A DNA stretch of 5,279 bases from Paenibacillus sp. (GTDB taxonomy: Bacteria; Bacillota; Bacilli; Paenibacillales; Paenibacillaceae), in NCBI GenBank assembly GCA_003529225.1, contig DOJM01000616.1, forward strand, positions 4,520 through 9,798, written 5' to 3'. This document shows, in pieces, positions 1 to 5,279 of this stretch. The notes beneath the pieces were generated by a model. That model ran no database searches. It had not been told where the DNA came from and was given only the letters and a program-made list of their open reading frames with translations. Made by a program: the position numbers and the translations under genes. The number at the start of each line of letters is the position of its first letter. Position 1 is the first letter of the stretch.

Positions 1-563
1 TAGCTGTAATTGAATGGCTTGCAGATGAATTCTACATTTAGCAGAGTTCTATTATCCACAAAAGCTCCAGTACCGCTCGGACGCGACTTATGGTTACTGA
101 ACATGCCTAGCAGGTTGCTCACAAGATGCTGGTCTCTGGACCTTCCTCCCATGTCTCGCGTAGAATCCGTAACATTACGTGGGGTTAAGACTCCAGTATC
201 TTCAATAGCAGATAGGTGAGAAGTTCCAGTATAATCTGGCCGTTCACCAGCAGTTTCAAGGGCATCAATGGAGATCAGTACGGCTGCGATATGTTTGCAG
301 AAAGGCCCTCCATGCGAGTAAGCAGGACAATTGCATTCTGCCGTGACATCACCGTCGATATCGATGACAACAGTGACTTCGTAGCCAATGCCCCCTTGAA
401 CAAGCGCTTCATAACGAGATCGGGGCAGATCTGGGATGGATTCATTACGTTCTTCAATATCAATGATATCGACGCTTCCAGACTGGTAATAAGCCAATCC
501 TTTTTCAAAAATAGACTTGCCGCACAGCAACTTAATTACCCGTTCTTTCACACTAAAGCCCAT
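1..563 (-). CDS. SWIM zinc-finger protein, probable N-terminus of an SNF2-family helicase (partial, runs off left edge)
   Basis: Reading leftwards from the ATG at 563-561, the frame stays open for 187 codons to the window edge, so the 3' part is missing. The protein begins MGFSVKERVIKLLCGKSIFE. It carries a SWIM zinc-finger signature, C77-N-C79 followed by C89-K-H91 (CxC...CxH), set in ECNCPAYSHGGPFCKHIAAV. A low-complexity linker follows at about residues 105-165, then LLNVEFICKP near the edge. In Bacillales this N-terminal layout is typical of large SNF2/DEAD-like helicases of the YwqA kind (about 1000 residues), where the SWIM domain probably binds DNA or protein. The helicase motifs themselves would lie outside the window, so a stand-alone SWIM protein is possible. 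The start is supported by GAGGAAGG about 7-9 nt upstream (571-580) and by an in-frame TAG two codons before the ATG. It lies 81 bp downstream of the tetR-type gene on the same strand. The SWIM motif is certain; the helicase fusion is inferred. Confidence 0.83.
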   Translation of the reverse strand, partial: MGFSVKERVIKLLCGKSIFEKGLAYYQSGSVDIIDIEERNESIPDLPRSRYEALVQGGIGYEVTVVIDIDGDVTAECNCPAYSHGGPFCKHIAAVLISIDALETAGERPDYTGTSHLSAIEDTGVLTPRNVTDSTRDMGGRSRDQHLVSNLLGMFSNHKSRPSGTGAFVDNRTLLNVEFICKPFNYS

Positions 564-606
564 AACCTAATTCCTTCCTCGTACTTGTTCTTCGAAAAGT
601 CCGATT

Positions 607-633
607 ATTATATAGTCCTTATGATAACAGAAC
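607..633 (-). promoter_or_regulatory. possible promoter of the SWIM/helicase gene
   Basis: On the minus strand the 81-bp gap before the SWIM gene holds a perfect TATAAT (612-607), about 44 bp upstream of the ATG. No good -35 box lies 16-18 bp further up; the matching position reads roughly CCGTTC. It may be a weak or activator-dependent promoter, or chance in an AT-rich spot. No hairpin with a T run separates it from the upstream TetR gene, so read-through from the exporter operon is also possible. Confidence 0.3.
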
Positions 634-644
634 GGGCGTGCGCA

Positions 645-1334
645 TCAAATAGGGGCTGCTACTCCACTAATCCCGTGCATAATAAAACGGATCGTTAGGT
701 TAATCTCTTCCTCGTCGTTCCAGTCCTTTTCCGGCTGTAGCAGCAGGCGATTAAGCAAATACCCACCAATGGATGAAATAGTGAAACGTAGAATAGCGGG
801 TGTGGGTAATTCAATGACTTCACCTTTTGCCTTAAAGTACTCAATAATTTCAATGATGCGCTCCAGCACCTTACTTAGAATATTTTCTGCGAACTGTTCT
901 CTGAGCACCGGTTGGAAAGGAATCTCCTGTATCAGAATCTTTAGCATTTTAAAATTTCTACGGGCGAACTCCAGACGATTGACGATAAATGATCGTAGGA
1001 ATTCTTCAAAACTGTCATAGGGAACATCGAGTACGCCGTTGAAATTCCGCAGTACAAAAGGAGCGAGCATACGACTCATGGTGGGACCAATGATGGACAG
1101 CAGTAAATCTTTTTTGGTTTTGTAATATCGGAAAATCGTACCCTCTGCTACGCCTGCCTTTTGAGCAATTTCACTAGTCGCAGCAGCAGCGTAAACTTTT
1201 TCGGAGAACACCTCAATCGCCGCATGCAAAATGGAAATCTGCTTCGGTGTCAGTTTATCCTCTTCACTTAAGTTTAGCAGCTCTTCAATCCACTGCTCTT
1301 CTATATTTTGTTCCGCAGAATCGTGTTCCTTCAT
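645..1334 (-). CDS. TetR/AcrR-family transcriptional repressor, last gene of the ABC exporter operon
   Basis: This 229-residue protein has the TetR N-terminal DNA-binding fold. The first helix is around residues 33-45 (ISILHAAIEVFSE). The helix-turn-helix is around 52-71, with the typical core TSEIAQKAGVAEGTIFRYY followed by KTKKDLL. The remaining ~150 residues are the variable ligand-binding and dimer domain, which does not reveal the ligand. About 30 acidic residues precede helix 1 (MKEHDSAEQNIEEQWIEELL), longer than in classical TetR. The Gly usually found before the Y/F of the turn is Val47. The ATG start has GGAGGG 8 nt upstream (1348-1343). A two-codon ATG-TAA overlaps the start (1339-1334). 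The gene follows the permease by 47 bp on the same strand. The likely role is to repress the ATPase-permease-tetR operon through the palindrome at 3228-3259 and release it when a toxic or lipid-like ligand binds. The family is secure; target and ligand are inferred. Confidence 0.93.
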   Translation of the reverse strand: MKEHDSAEQNIEEQWIEELLNLSEEDKLTPKQISILHAAIEVFSEKVYAAAATSEIAQKAGVAEGTIFRYYKTKKDLLLSIIGPTMSRMLAPFVLRNFNGVLDVPYDSFEEFLRSFIVNRLEFARRNFKMLKILIQEIPFQPVLREQFAENILSKVLERIIEIIEYFKAKGEVIELPTPAILRFTISSIGGYLLNRLLLQPEKDWNDEEEINLTIRFIMHGISGVAAPI

Positions 1335-1381
1335 TACATTTACCCTCCAAATTCAATCCATTTCGTTCCACCGATGTGTGG

Positions 1382-2437
1382 CTACATTTTCCGGTGTTTG
1401 CGCAGTGCCAATACATTCAGCACCATGAATAAAAGTGAAAATCCGATCAGCACATAGACATCCAGAGCGATAGAGTTCCAACCTTTGCCACGGATCATGA
1501 TGTTCATAAGCGCTTCTGATCCATAATAAATTGGGGTTGCGTAGCCGATGCGCTGTAGCCACAGCGGTAGGGTGTCGAGTGGGAACAGTCCGCTGAGGAA
1601 AACTTGAGGCACGATAATAAGCGGGATGAACTGAATCATCTGTAGCTCGTTGGCTGCAAAAGCAGATAGTAACGTGCCCAGCGTCAAAGCTGTCATCGAC
1701 AGGAGTAAGGTGATCAGCATTACGTAACCAAAGCTTCCCGTCATCATAATGCCAAGAATCCGAATGGAAAACCACGAGATCAACAGCGCTTGGAATACGG
1801 TAAAAATGCCGAAGCCACATACATACCCGAGTACAATCTCCCATCTTTTTAAAGGAGTAGAAAGTAAACGTTCAAGGGTGCCTGTAGTCCGCTCTCGCAG
1901 GAAAGAAACACCGGCAATCAGGAATACGAAAAAGAAAACAAATACACCAATCATAATCGGACCGAAGCGGTCAATCGTCTTCATATTCTCAGAACCGTAT
2001 AAGTAGCTGATCTGGGGCTGTAATTGCAGCTGTTCCTTTGTACTTGGAAGAAGCTTCTGAGAAAGCTTGTGAAGCGTCATAATTACCGCCTTGTTGGCTG
2101 TAGGGTTGCTACCTTCTAACAAAACTTGAGGGATGACTCCTGAATTCCCAACGTTTCCGTCCAAAGTGATCAAAGCGTCAATCTTTCCTTCTACTAGAGC
2201 ACTTTTCCCTAGCTCTTCGCTGGCATACTCTTTAATTGTGGTATTTTCTTCTTTTAACGCAGCTGAGATATTTAGTGGCACACCGGATAATCCGATTTTT
2301 GGCTCGTAGGCATCCCCGTTGAATACCAAGCTCATTAAACTTAGAACGAGGAGCGGTGCAATGAACATTAATGCCATCGTTCTTTTATCATGAATAAATT
2401 GTCGCAAAATTCGTAAGGTGATCGCCCGGATTCTCAT
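1382..2437 (-). CDS. ABC-2 type transporter permease (exporter membrane subunit)
   Basis: This 351-residue membrane protein has the topology of a long ABC-2 permease. TM1 is at about residues 21-39. A large extracytoplasmic domain follows at about 40-155 and includes KIGLSGVPLN. Five more membrane segments lie near 159-180, 201-223, 237-260, 267-286 and 324-345. The cytosolic stretch RERTTGTLERLLSTPLKRWE (181-200) after TM2 is the family's hallmark coupling segment. The FLSGLFPLDTLPLWLQ region (280-295) is the typical conserved re-entrant part before the last segment. With the adjacent ATPase it should form an exporter of the DrrAB/NatAB kind, moving drugs, peptides, lipids or ions outwards; the substrate cannot be read from sequence. 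The ATG overlaps the ATPase stop by 4 bp (2434-2437), showing translational coupling, and GGAGGTG lies 7 nt upstream (2451-2445). The TetR gene begins 47 bp after its stop. Only one permease gene is present, so a homodimer is likely. Confidence 0.93.
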   Translation of the reverse strand: MRIRAITLRILRQFIHDKRTMALMFIAPLLVLSLMSLVFNGDAYEPKIGLSGVPLNISAALKEENTTIKEYASEELGKSALVEGKIDALITLDGNVGNSGVIPQVLLEGSNPTANKAVIMTLHKLSQKLLPSTKEQLQLQPQISYLYGSENMKTIDRFGPIMIGVFVFFFVFLIAGVSFLRERTTGTLERLLSTPLKRWEIVLGYVCGFGIFTVFQALLISWFSIRILGIMMTGSFGYVMLITLLLSMTALTLGTLLSAFAANELQMIQFIPLIIVPQVFLSGLFPLDTLPLWLQRIGYATPIYYGSEALMNIMIRGKGWNSIALDVYVLIGFSLLFMVLNVLALRKHRKM

Positions 2438-3165
2438 GAACGGACACCTCCATAATATAGAAAGGCTTCTTCAATAGAAGCTGAGCCAGTGGCTTCAAGC
2501 AGTCCGGCAGGTGTGTCGGCGGCAAGCAGCTTGCCATCACGGATCATTCCGAGTCGATCACATTTCTCAGCTTCATCCATGACATGCGTAGTGAGTACAA
2601 TCGTGGTACCTTTCCCGTTCAGCGCTTTTAGTTCTTTCCAGATGGATAGTCGGAGTACAGGATCGATACCAACTGTTGGTTCATCAAGAAGAAGTAGCGG
2701 AGGCTCATGGAGCAGCGCAATCGCCAAGGATAGGCGGCGTTTCATTCCGCCAGAGTATTGATCTACTCTTTTGCGCAGATGCTCCTGAAGATCTACTAGT
2801 TCCATAACAGCTTTGATGCGTTTGCCGCGCTCCGCACCTTTTAGTCCATATAGCGCAGCGAAGAACTCCAGATTTTCTTTTGCGCTGAGTTCCGTATATA
2901 GGGCATCGGATTGAGCCATGTATCCAATTTGCTGCAACATGGATAACTTAGGCATGGTGACACCAAGCACCTTTACCTCACCTGAAGTCACTTCATCGAT
3001 ACCTGTAAGCAGCTTTACTAGCGTTGTTTTTCCAGAGCCAGAGGGCCCTAGTATGCCGAAGGTTTCCGCGCCCACCACTTGAAGCGAAATATCCTCGAGT
3101 ACCTGTTTGTTTCCAAAGGCTTTACTAACATGGCTCACTGAAATGACTGGAACTTCCGAACCCAT
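2434..3165 (-). CDS. ABC transporter ATP-binding protein (DrrA/NatA-type exporter ATPase)
   Basis: This complete nucleotide-binding subunit has 243 residues from the chosen start. Motifs in order are Walker A GPSGSGKTT (40-48), Q-loop Q85 in YMAQSD, signature YSGGM (137-141), Walker B LLLLDEP (157-163), D-loop GID (166-168) and switch His194 in TTHVMDEAE. All catalytic residues are present. The sequence around the signature, with KRRLSLAIALLHEPPLLLLD, is typical of ATPases that pair with ABC-2 permeases in drug, bacteriocin or sodium export. The frame opens further up to a TTG at 3201, but GAGGAG at 3177-3172 points to the ATG at 3165-3163 (6 nt gap, MGSEVPVISVSHVSKAFG). A second in-frame ATG at 3171-3169 directly abuts the GAGGAG and is less likely. 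The stop overlaps the permease start. It is the first gene of the operon, about 60 bp downstream of the palindromic operator. Confidence 0.95.
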   Translation of the reverse strand: MGSEVPVISVSHVSKAFGNKQVLEDISLQVVGAETFGILGPSGSGKTTLVKLLTGIDEVTSGEVKVLGVTMPKLSMLQQIGYMAQSDALYTELSAKENLEFFAALYGLKGAERGKRIKAVMELVDLQEHLRKRVDQYSGGMKRRLSLAIALLHEPPLLLLDEPTVGIDPVLRLSIWKELKALNGKGTTIVLTTHVMDEAEKCDRLGMIRDGKLLAADTPAGLLEATGSASIEEAFLYYGGVRS

Positions 3166-3171
3166 ATTCAT

Positions 3172-3177
3172 CTCCTC
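3172..3177 (-). promoter_or_regulatory. ribosome binding site deciding the ATPase start
   Basis: On the minus strand GAGGAG is followed directly by ATGAATATG. The first ATG abuts the binding site, while the second (3165-3163) has a 6-nt gap. This favours the shorter protein over the ATG at 3171 or the TTG at 3201. Confidence 0.65.
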
Positions 3178-3227
3178 GATTCTGAATAGTCTGGGATACA
3201 AAATGGTGTTACAGAGTGCTCTCTATA

Positions 3228-3259
3228 ACAATAATGAGTGAGCGCTCACTCATTATTGT
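3228..3259 (+). promoter_or_regulatory. 32-bp perfect palindrome, probable TetR-family operator of the exporter operon
   Basis: The left arm ACAATAATGAGTGAGC (3228-3243) is the exact reverse complement of the right arm (3244-3259), with no spacer and 16 matching pairs. The core TGAGTGAGCGCTCACTCA has the TGAxTGA...TCAxTCA layout known for several TetR-family operators, for example the TGAATGA/TCATTCA sites of Bacillus FadR. It covers five of six bases of the proposed -10 box (3255-3260) and the expected transcription start, so a bound repressor would block RNA polymerase. No T run follows on either strand, which argues against a terminator. The TetR encoded by the third gene of the operon is the obvious candidate ligand-responsive binder. 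The symmetry is directly visible; the partner is inferred. Confidence 0.88.
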
Positions 3260-3283
3260 GCTCCGAAATCCAGTAAATGTAAA
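3255..3283 (-). promoter_or_regulatory. sigma-A type promoter of the ABC exporter-tetR operon
   Basis: On the minus strand a -35 box TTTACA (3283-3278) and a -10 box CACAAT (3260-3255) are separated by exactly 17 bp. They match the consensus at 5/6 and 4/6 positions. The start site would fall inside the palindrome at 3228-3259, giving a leader of about 80-85 nt before the ATPase ATG. An alternative -10, TATAGA, just below the palindrome (3222-3227) lacks a matching -35 box. Confidence 0.6.
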
Positions 3284-3430
3284 GTGCTAGATTTCCACTA
3301 CTTGAAATCAACTTACAATTAGGTGTAAATCGCAAAGTAGCGGCATTTTTGCACAAGATGCGAATACTTGCTTCCGAACCAACTTGATATGATGTTATCA
3401 AGGAATGCGGTGGATGGGAGGTGCTACAAC
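3261..3430. other. intergenic region between AraC gene and exporter operon; possible dispersed-repeat material
   Basis: This 170-bp non-coding stretch holds the -35 box of the exporter promoter at its left end. It contains several short imperfect symmetries: GATTTC/GAAATC (3290-3295 and 3304-3309), CTTGATA/TATCAAG around a 6-nt loop (3383-3402), and GCAAA/TTTGC (3332-3352). None is followed by a T run in the direction of the AraC gene, so I see no convincing terminator. The AT-rich 3270-3355 part has a texture like short repeated intergenic sequences found in Paenibacillus genomes. That is an impression from memory, not a search result. Confidence 0.35.
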
Positions 3431-4315
3431 TCAATGATGCATATGCCATTGCTTCCGAAATTGATTAGGTGTTGTGCCGAAATGGGTTTTGAATAATTTG
3501 CAAAAATGAGAGCAATTTGTAATCCCCACTTCCTCGGCGATGTGCGAAACCGTGTATTTGCTTGAAGTCAGAAGATGAACGGCTTCCTGCATTCTTTTGA
3601 CCGTTAAATAATCGGAAATACTACTGCCTGTAAATTCCTTGAACAAGTGGGATAAATGATGGGGTGAAAGATGTAGATCTTTGCTCATTTGTTCGAGCCG
3701 CAAAGGTTCCTTGTAATGCAACTGCAACCATTCCATAATACGTTCTGCCTGATGTGGTTTACGAAGCAATTGTTCCATGGAGGTCGGCTTCTGCTGTGTA
3801 TCCCAAAGCGGCTTTAAAGCATGTAGGAAGGTGATGAGAAACAATGAGACCTCTTCCATGAAATCATTTTTGTGCAAAGTTGCAAGCGCTTCATCTAGAT
3901 CCTTCAAAAGAGCTATCAGGGATTGCAGATCCTGCTGTTCATACCATCGGGGTGAGGCAGAATTGCCGCCGTGAATATGATTAAAAAAGCTTTGTAGGAT
4001 GGGCCACTTGTCAAAATAAGCTTTAAATATGCTGGGTTCATAATGCACAATTGAACGCACAAAAGGAACATCTTCGTTGATTTCAATTTGAATATGATGC
4101 AGTTGATACGGCTGGAAAATACAAATCATCCCTGGCTTTATTTCATAGCTATTTTGATCAATAATCAGCGTCCCTTTACCTTCATGAACAATAAGAATTT
4201 CAACACCCTGATGAGCATGGAATGTACCTTGATAGTCGTCTGTATTTGTACTTGTTCTTTTATATACAAAATAGAGATGGAACGGTTGTAAGTCCTGCTG
4301 TTCATGGTACGTCAC
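3431..4315 (-). CDS. AraC-family transcriptional regulator with N-terminal cupin domain
   Basis: This 294-residue regulator begins with a cupin-like sensing domain (about residues 10-95) showing FHAHQGVEILIVHEGKGTLI, with metal/sugar-site type H33, H35 and E39, then IKPGMICIFQPYQLHHI. A helical linker (about 100-185) leads to the C-terminal AraC/XylS domain with two helix-turn-helix units. HTH1 is near 206-226 (LEQMSKDLHLSPHHLSHLFK). HTH2 is near 254-276 (TVSHIAEEVGITNCSHFCKL), ending in FGTTPNQFRKQ. Length and architecture are normal for the family. The start is GTG at 4315-4313: AGGAGG lies about 8 nt upstream, an in-frame TAG precedes it, and the ATG at 4317-4315 is immediately followed by TGA. 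It is divergent from the GH67 gene (124 bp apart), so the likely role is sensing a xylan-derived sugar and activating that gene or cluster. The family is certain; the target is inferred from position. Confidence 0.93.
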   Translation of the reverse strand: MTYHEQQDLQPFHLYFVYKRTSTNTDDYQGTFHAHQGVEILIVHEGKGTLIIDQNSYEIKPGMICIFQPYQLHHIQIEINEDVPFVRSIVHYEPSIFKAYFDKWPILQSFFNHIHGGNSASPRWYEQQDLQSLIALLKDLDEALATLHKNDFMEEVSLFLITFLHALKPLWDTQQKPTSMEQLLRKPHQAERIMEWLQLHYKEPLRLEQMSKDLHLSPHHLSHLFKEFTGSSISDYLTVKRMQEAVHLLTSSKYTVSHIAEEVGITNCSHFCKLFKTHFGTTPNQFRKQWHMHH

Positions 4316-4321
4316 ATTGTG

Positions 4322-4329
4322 TTCCTCCT
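4322..4329 (-). promoter_or_regulatory. ribosome binding site deciding the GTG start of the AraC gene
   Basis: The minus strand reads AGGAGGAA ending at 4322, 6 nt before GTG (4315-4313); the GGAGG core is 8 nt away. The ATG two bases earlier (4317-4315) is closed at once by TGA, so GTG is the only start at a suitable distance. Confidence 0.75.
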
Positions 4330-4364
4330 ATTAGTAGGGATGCGGATAGCCTATCGTTTACAAA

Positions 4365-4394
4365 AGTATAAGAGAACCATTGCACAGCTAGCAA
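4365..4394 (-). promoter_or_regulatory. probable promoter of the AraC-family regulator gene
   Basis: On the minus strand TTGCTA (4394-4389, 4/6 to consensus) and TATACT (4370-4365, 5/6) are 18 bp apart, about 50 bp upstream of the GTG start. The elements lie inside the leader region of the divergent aguA gene, so binding by the regulator here could affect both directions. Confidence 0.45.
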
Positions 4395-4439
4395 CATCTA
4401 GATTAAAAAGTCTTACTCACTAATGGAGGACACCGAATT

Positions 4440-5279
4440 ATGGCAGAACAAAAGACAGAATTACATAACGCAGGGTATAAAGCTTGGCTCGAATATCCAT
4501 AAATTCAATCGAGTGCAGTAAGAGAGTGCTATTCTCCTTGTTGCTATAACATCTTGACAGTCAAACAAGATCATCCAGTGATCAAAAGTGCTTTGCAAGA
4601 ACTAACACGTGGCATACAACGAATGCTGGATATAGAAGCTATCATTGCTGAATCTCAGGATAAAGATAAACAAGCTTGTATTGCAATCGGTACGTTTGAT
4701 AGTAATCATCCGTTGATTACGCATACCTTTAGCGAGGCTACAAGGACAGCAATTGGATCAGAAGGATATGCCATTCGAACAAACACGGAGAAGGACTGTA
4801 TTGCAATTGTTGCTTCCACACCCGTGGGATTACTATACGGCGTATTTGCATTTCTACGTTTGCTTGGAACGGGTCAATCTATCGAAACGTTGGATGTGGT
4901 GGACAATCCTGTAAATCTTCTCCGCATGATGAATCAATGGGATAACATCGATGGAAGCATCGAACGTGGTTACGCGGGGAAGTCCATATTCTACTCGGAT
5001 AACGAAATCACAAAGGACTTTGATCGATTGCAAGATTATGCGAGAATGCTCGCTTCGATAGGGATCAACGCAATTGCTATAAACAATGTCAATGTACATC
5101 GGTTTGAAACGATGTTTATTACGGAGCGCTATCTTCCTGACATCGCGAGGATTGCCGATATCTTTCGTAACTATGGGGTGAAGCTGTTCCTAAGTATTAA
5201 CTATGCTAGCCCGATCGAAATCGGCGGATTGAATACAGCCGATCCGTTAGATTCTGATGTACGCCAATGGTGGAAGGCA
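4440..5279 (+). pseudogene. aguA: alpha-glucuronidase, GH67 family (5' part), interrupted by an in-frame stop at codon 21
   Basis: From ATG 4440 (GGAGGA 9 nt upstream) the frame reads MAEQKTELHNAGYKAWLEYP, then TAA at 4500-4502, then IQSSAVRECYSPCCYNILTV, and stays open to the window end (280 codons including the stop). Both sides match GH67 enzymes: the N-terminal domain at about residues 8-130 (YGVFAFLRLLGTG), then the barrel start with LRMMNQWDNIDGSIERGYAG (161-180) and SIGINAIAINNVNVH. The family removes 4-O-methyl-glucuronic acid from aldouronic acids inside the cell during glucuronoxylan use. The lack of a signal peptide agrees. Family length is about 680-690 residues, and the catalytic acid pair lies just beyond the window. 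A codon such as AAA is expected where TAA stands, so one substitution explains it; a frameshift does not. Downstream in-frame starts (TTG 4554, GTG 4578, ATG 4623) lack ribosome binding sites. Family identity is secure; whether the gene is truly dead or the stop is an error is open. Confidence 0.85.

Larger units (their letters stand above)
4316..4439. other. divergent intergenic region between AraC gene and aguA
   Basis: This 124-bp region must hold promoters for both genes. The clearest is a minus-strand TTGCTA...TATACT pair, listed separately. For aguA I find only weak candidates: TTGCAC (4380-4385) with TTAAAA (4403-4408) at 17 bp, or a lone TATAAG (4367-4372). A weak promoter fits an activator-dependent gene. 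An 11-bp dyad GATAGCCTATC lies at 4345-4355. No good CcpA-type cre site is visible. GGAGGA at 4425-4430 is the aguA ribosome binding site, 9 nt before its ATG. Confidence 0.5.

Noticed and set aside
216..698. 160-codon open frame on the plus strand
   Set aside because: It is antisense to the SWIM gene and the end of the TetR gene, lacks a ribosome binding site and shows no recognisable domain; the SWIM motif on the other strand is decisive.
1353..1844. 163-codon minus-strand open frame inside the permease
   Set aside because: It lies in another frame of the permease gene; its His/Arg/Trp-rich composition is a typical shadow-frame pattern, and the permease frame has clear membrane segments.
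3166..3201. Upstream TTG start for the ATPase adding 12 residues
   Set aside because: The extra residues include the translated GAGGAG ribosome binding site itself, and the shorter product starts at the usual distance before the first beta strand.
3228..3259. Palindrome as a factor-independent terminator for the AraC transcript
   Set aside because: It could form a strong hairpin, but no T run follows on the minus strand and the TGAGTGA/TCACTCA layout at a promoter fits an operator better.
3383..3402. CTTGATA/TATCAAG hairpin as a terminator of the AraC gene
   Set aside because: The stem is only 7 AT-rich base pairs and is not followed by a T run on either strand.
3246..3449. 67-codon minus-strand open frame from the end of the AraC gene to the operator
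   Set aside because: It begins inside the AraC gene with no ribosome binding site, has no recognisable domain, and would run through the promoter and operator of the next operon.
4410..4424. Second half-operator for the TetR protein (TTACTCACTAATGG)
   Set aside because: It only resembles one arm of the palindrome over about 8 of 10 bases and has no symmetric partner.
4854..5099. 81-codon minus-strand open frame
   Set aside because: It is antisense to the well-conserved GH67 catalytic-domain region and has no support of its own.

Overview
The window looks like a chromosomal stretch of a Gram-positive bacterium, most likely Paenibacillus or a close relative. Reasons: strong GGAGG-type ribosome binding sites in front of every gene, moderate GC, a GH67 alpha-glucuronidase beside an AraC-type regulator (an arrangement typical of xylan-degrading Paenibacillus), and an N-terminal SWIM zinc-finger protein of the kind fused to SNF2 helicases in Bacillales. 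The genus is an inference from gene content, not a database result.

Layout from left to right. (1) 1-563, minus strand: the first 187 codons of a SWIM zinc-finger protein, probably an SNF2-family helicase, running off the left edge. (2) 645-3165, minus strand: a three-gene unit read as ABC ATPase (3165-2434), ABC-2 type permease (2437-1382) and TetR-family repressor (1334-645). The ATPase and permease overlap by 4 bp (ATGA). Just upstream is a perfect 32-bp palindrome (3228-3259) covering most of the -10 box of a good promoter. This is very probably the TetR operator, so the repressor sits last in the operon it appears to control, giving a simple negative feedback loop around a drug- or lipid-type exporter. 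(3) 3166-3430: a 265-bp intergenic region with the operator, the promoter and a non-coding stretch that may be a dispersed repeat. (4) 3431-4315, minus strand: an AraC-family regulator with an N-terminal cupin, starting at GTG. (5) 4316-4439: divergent intergenic region. (6) 4440-5279, plus strand: the 5' part of a GH67 alpha-glucuronidase gene (aguA) with an in-frame TAA at codon 21. The homologous reading continues in the same frame after the stop, so this looks like a single-base nonsense mutation or a sequencing error.

Functionally there are two regulatory units: a self-repressed ABC exporter, and a sugar-sensing AraC regulator next to a (possibly inactivated) glucuronoxylan-utilisation gene. 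No stretch over 300 bp lacks a gene. I see no RNA gene, CRISPR array, insertion sequence or clear factor-independent terminator. I do not see strong evidence for a previously undescribed system. The most noteworthy points are the operator/promoter overlap, the nonsense codon in aguA, and the overlapping ATG-stop mini-ORFs at the starts of both regulators.
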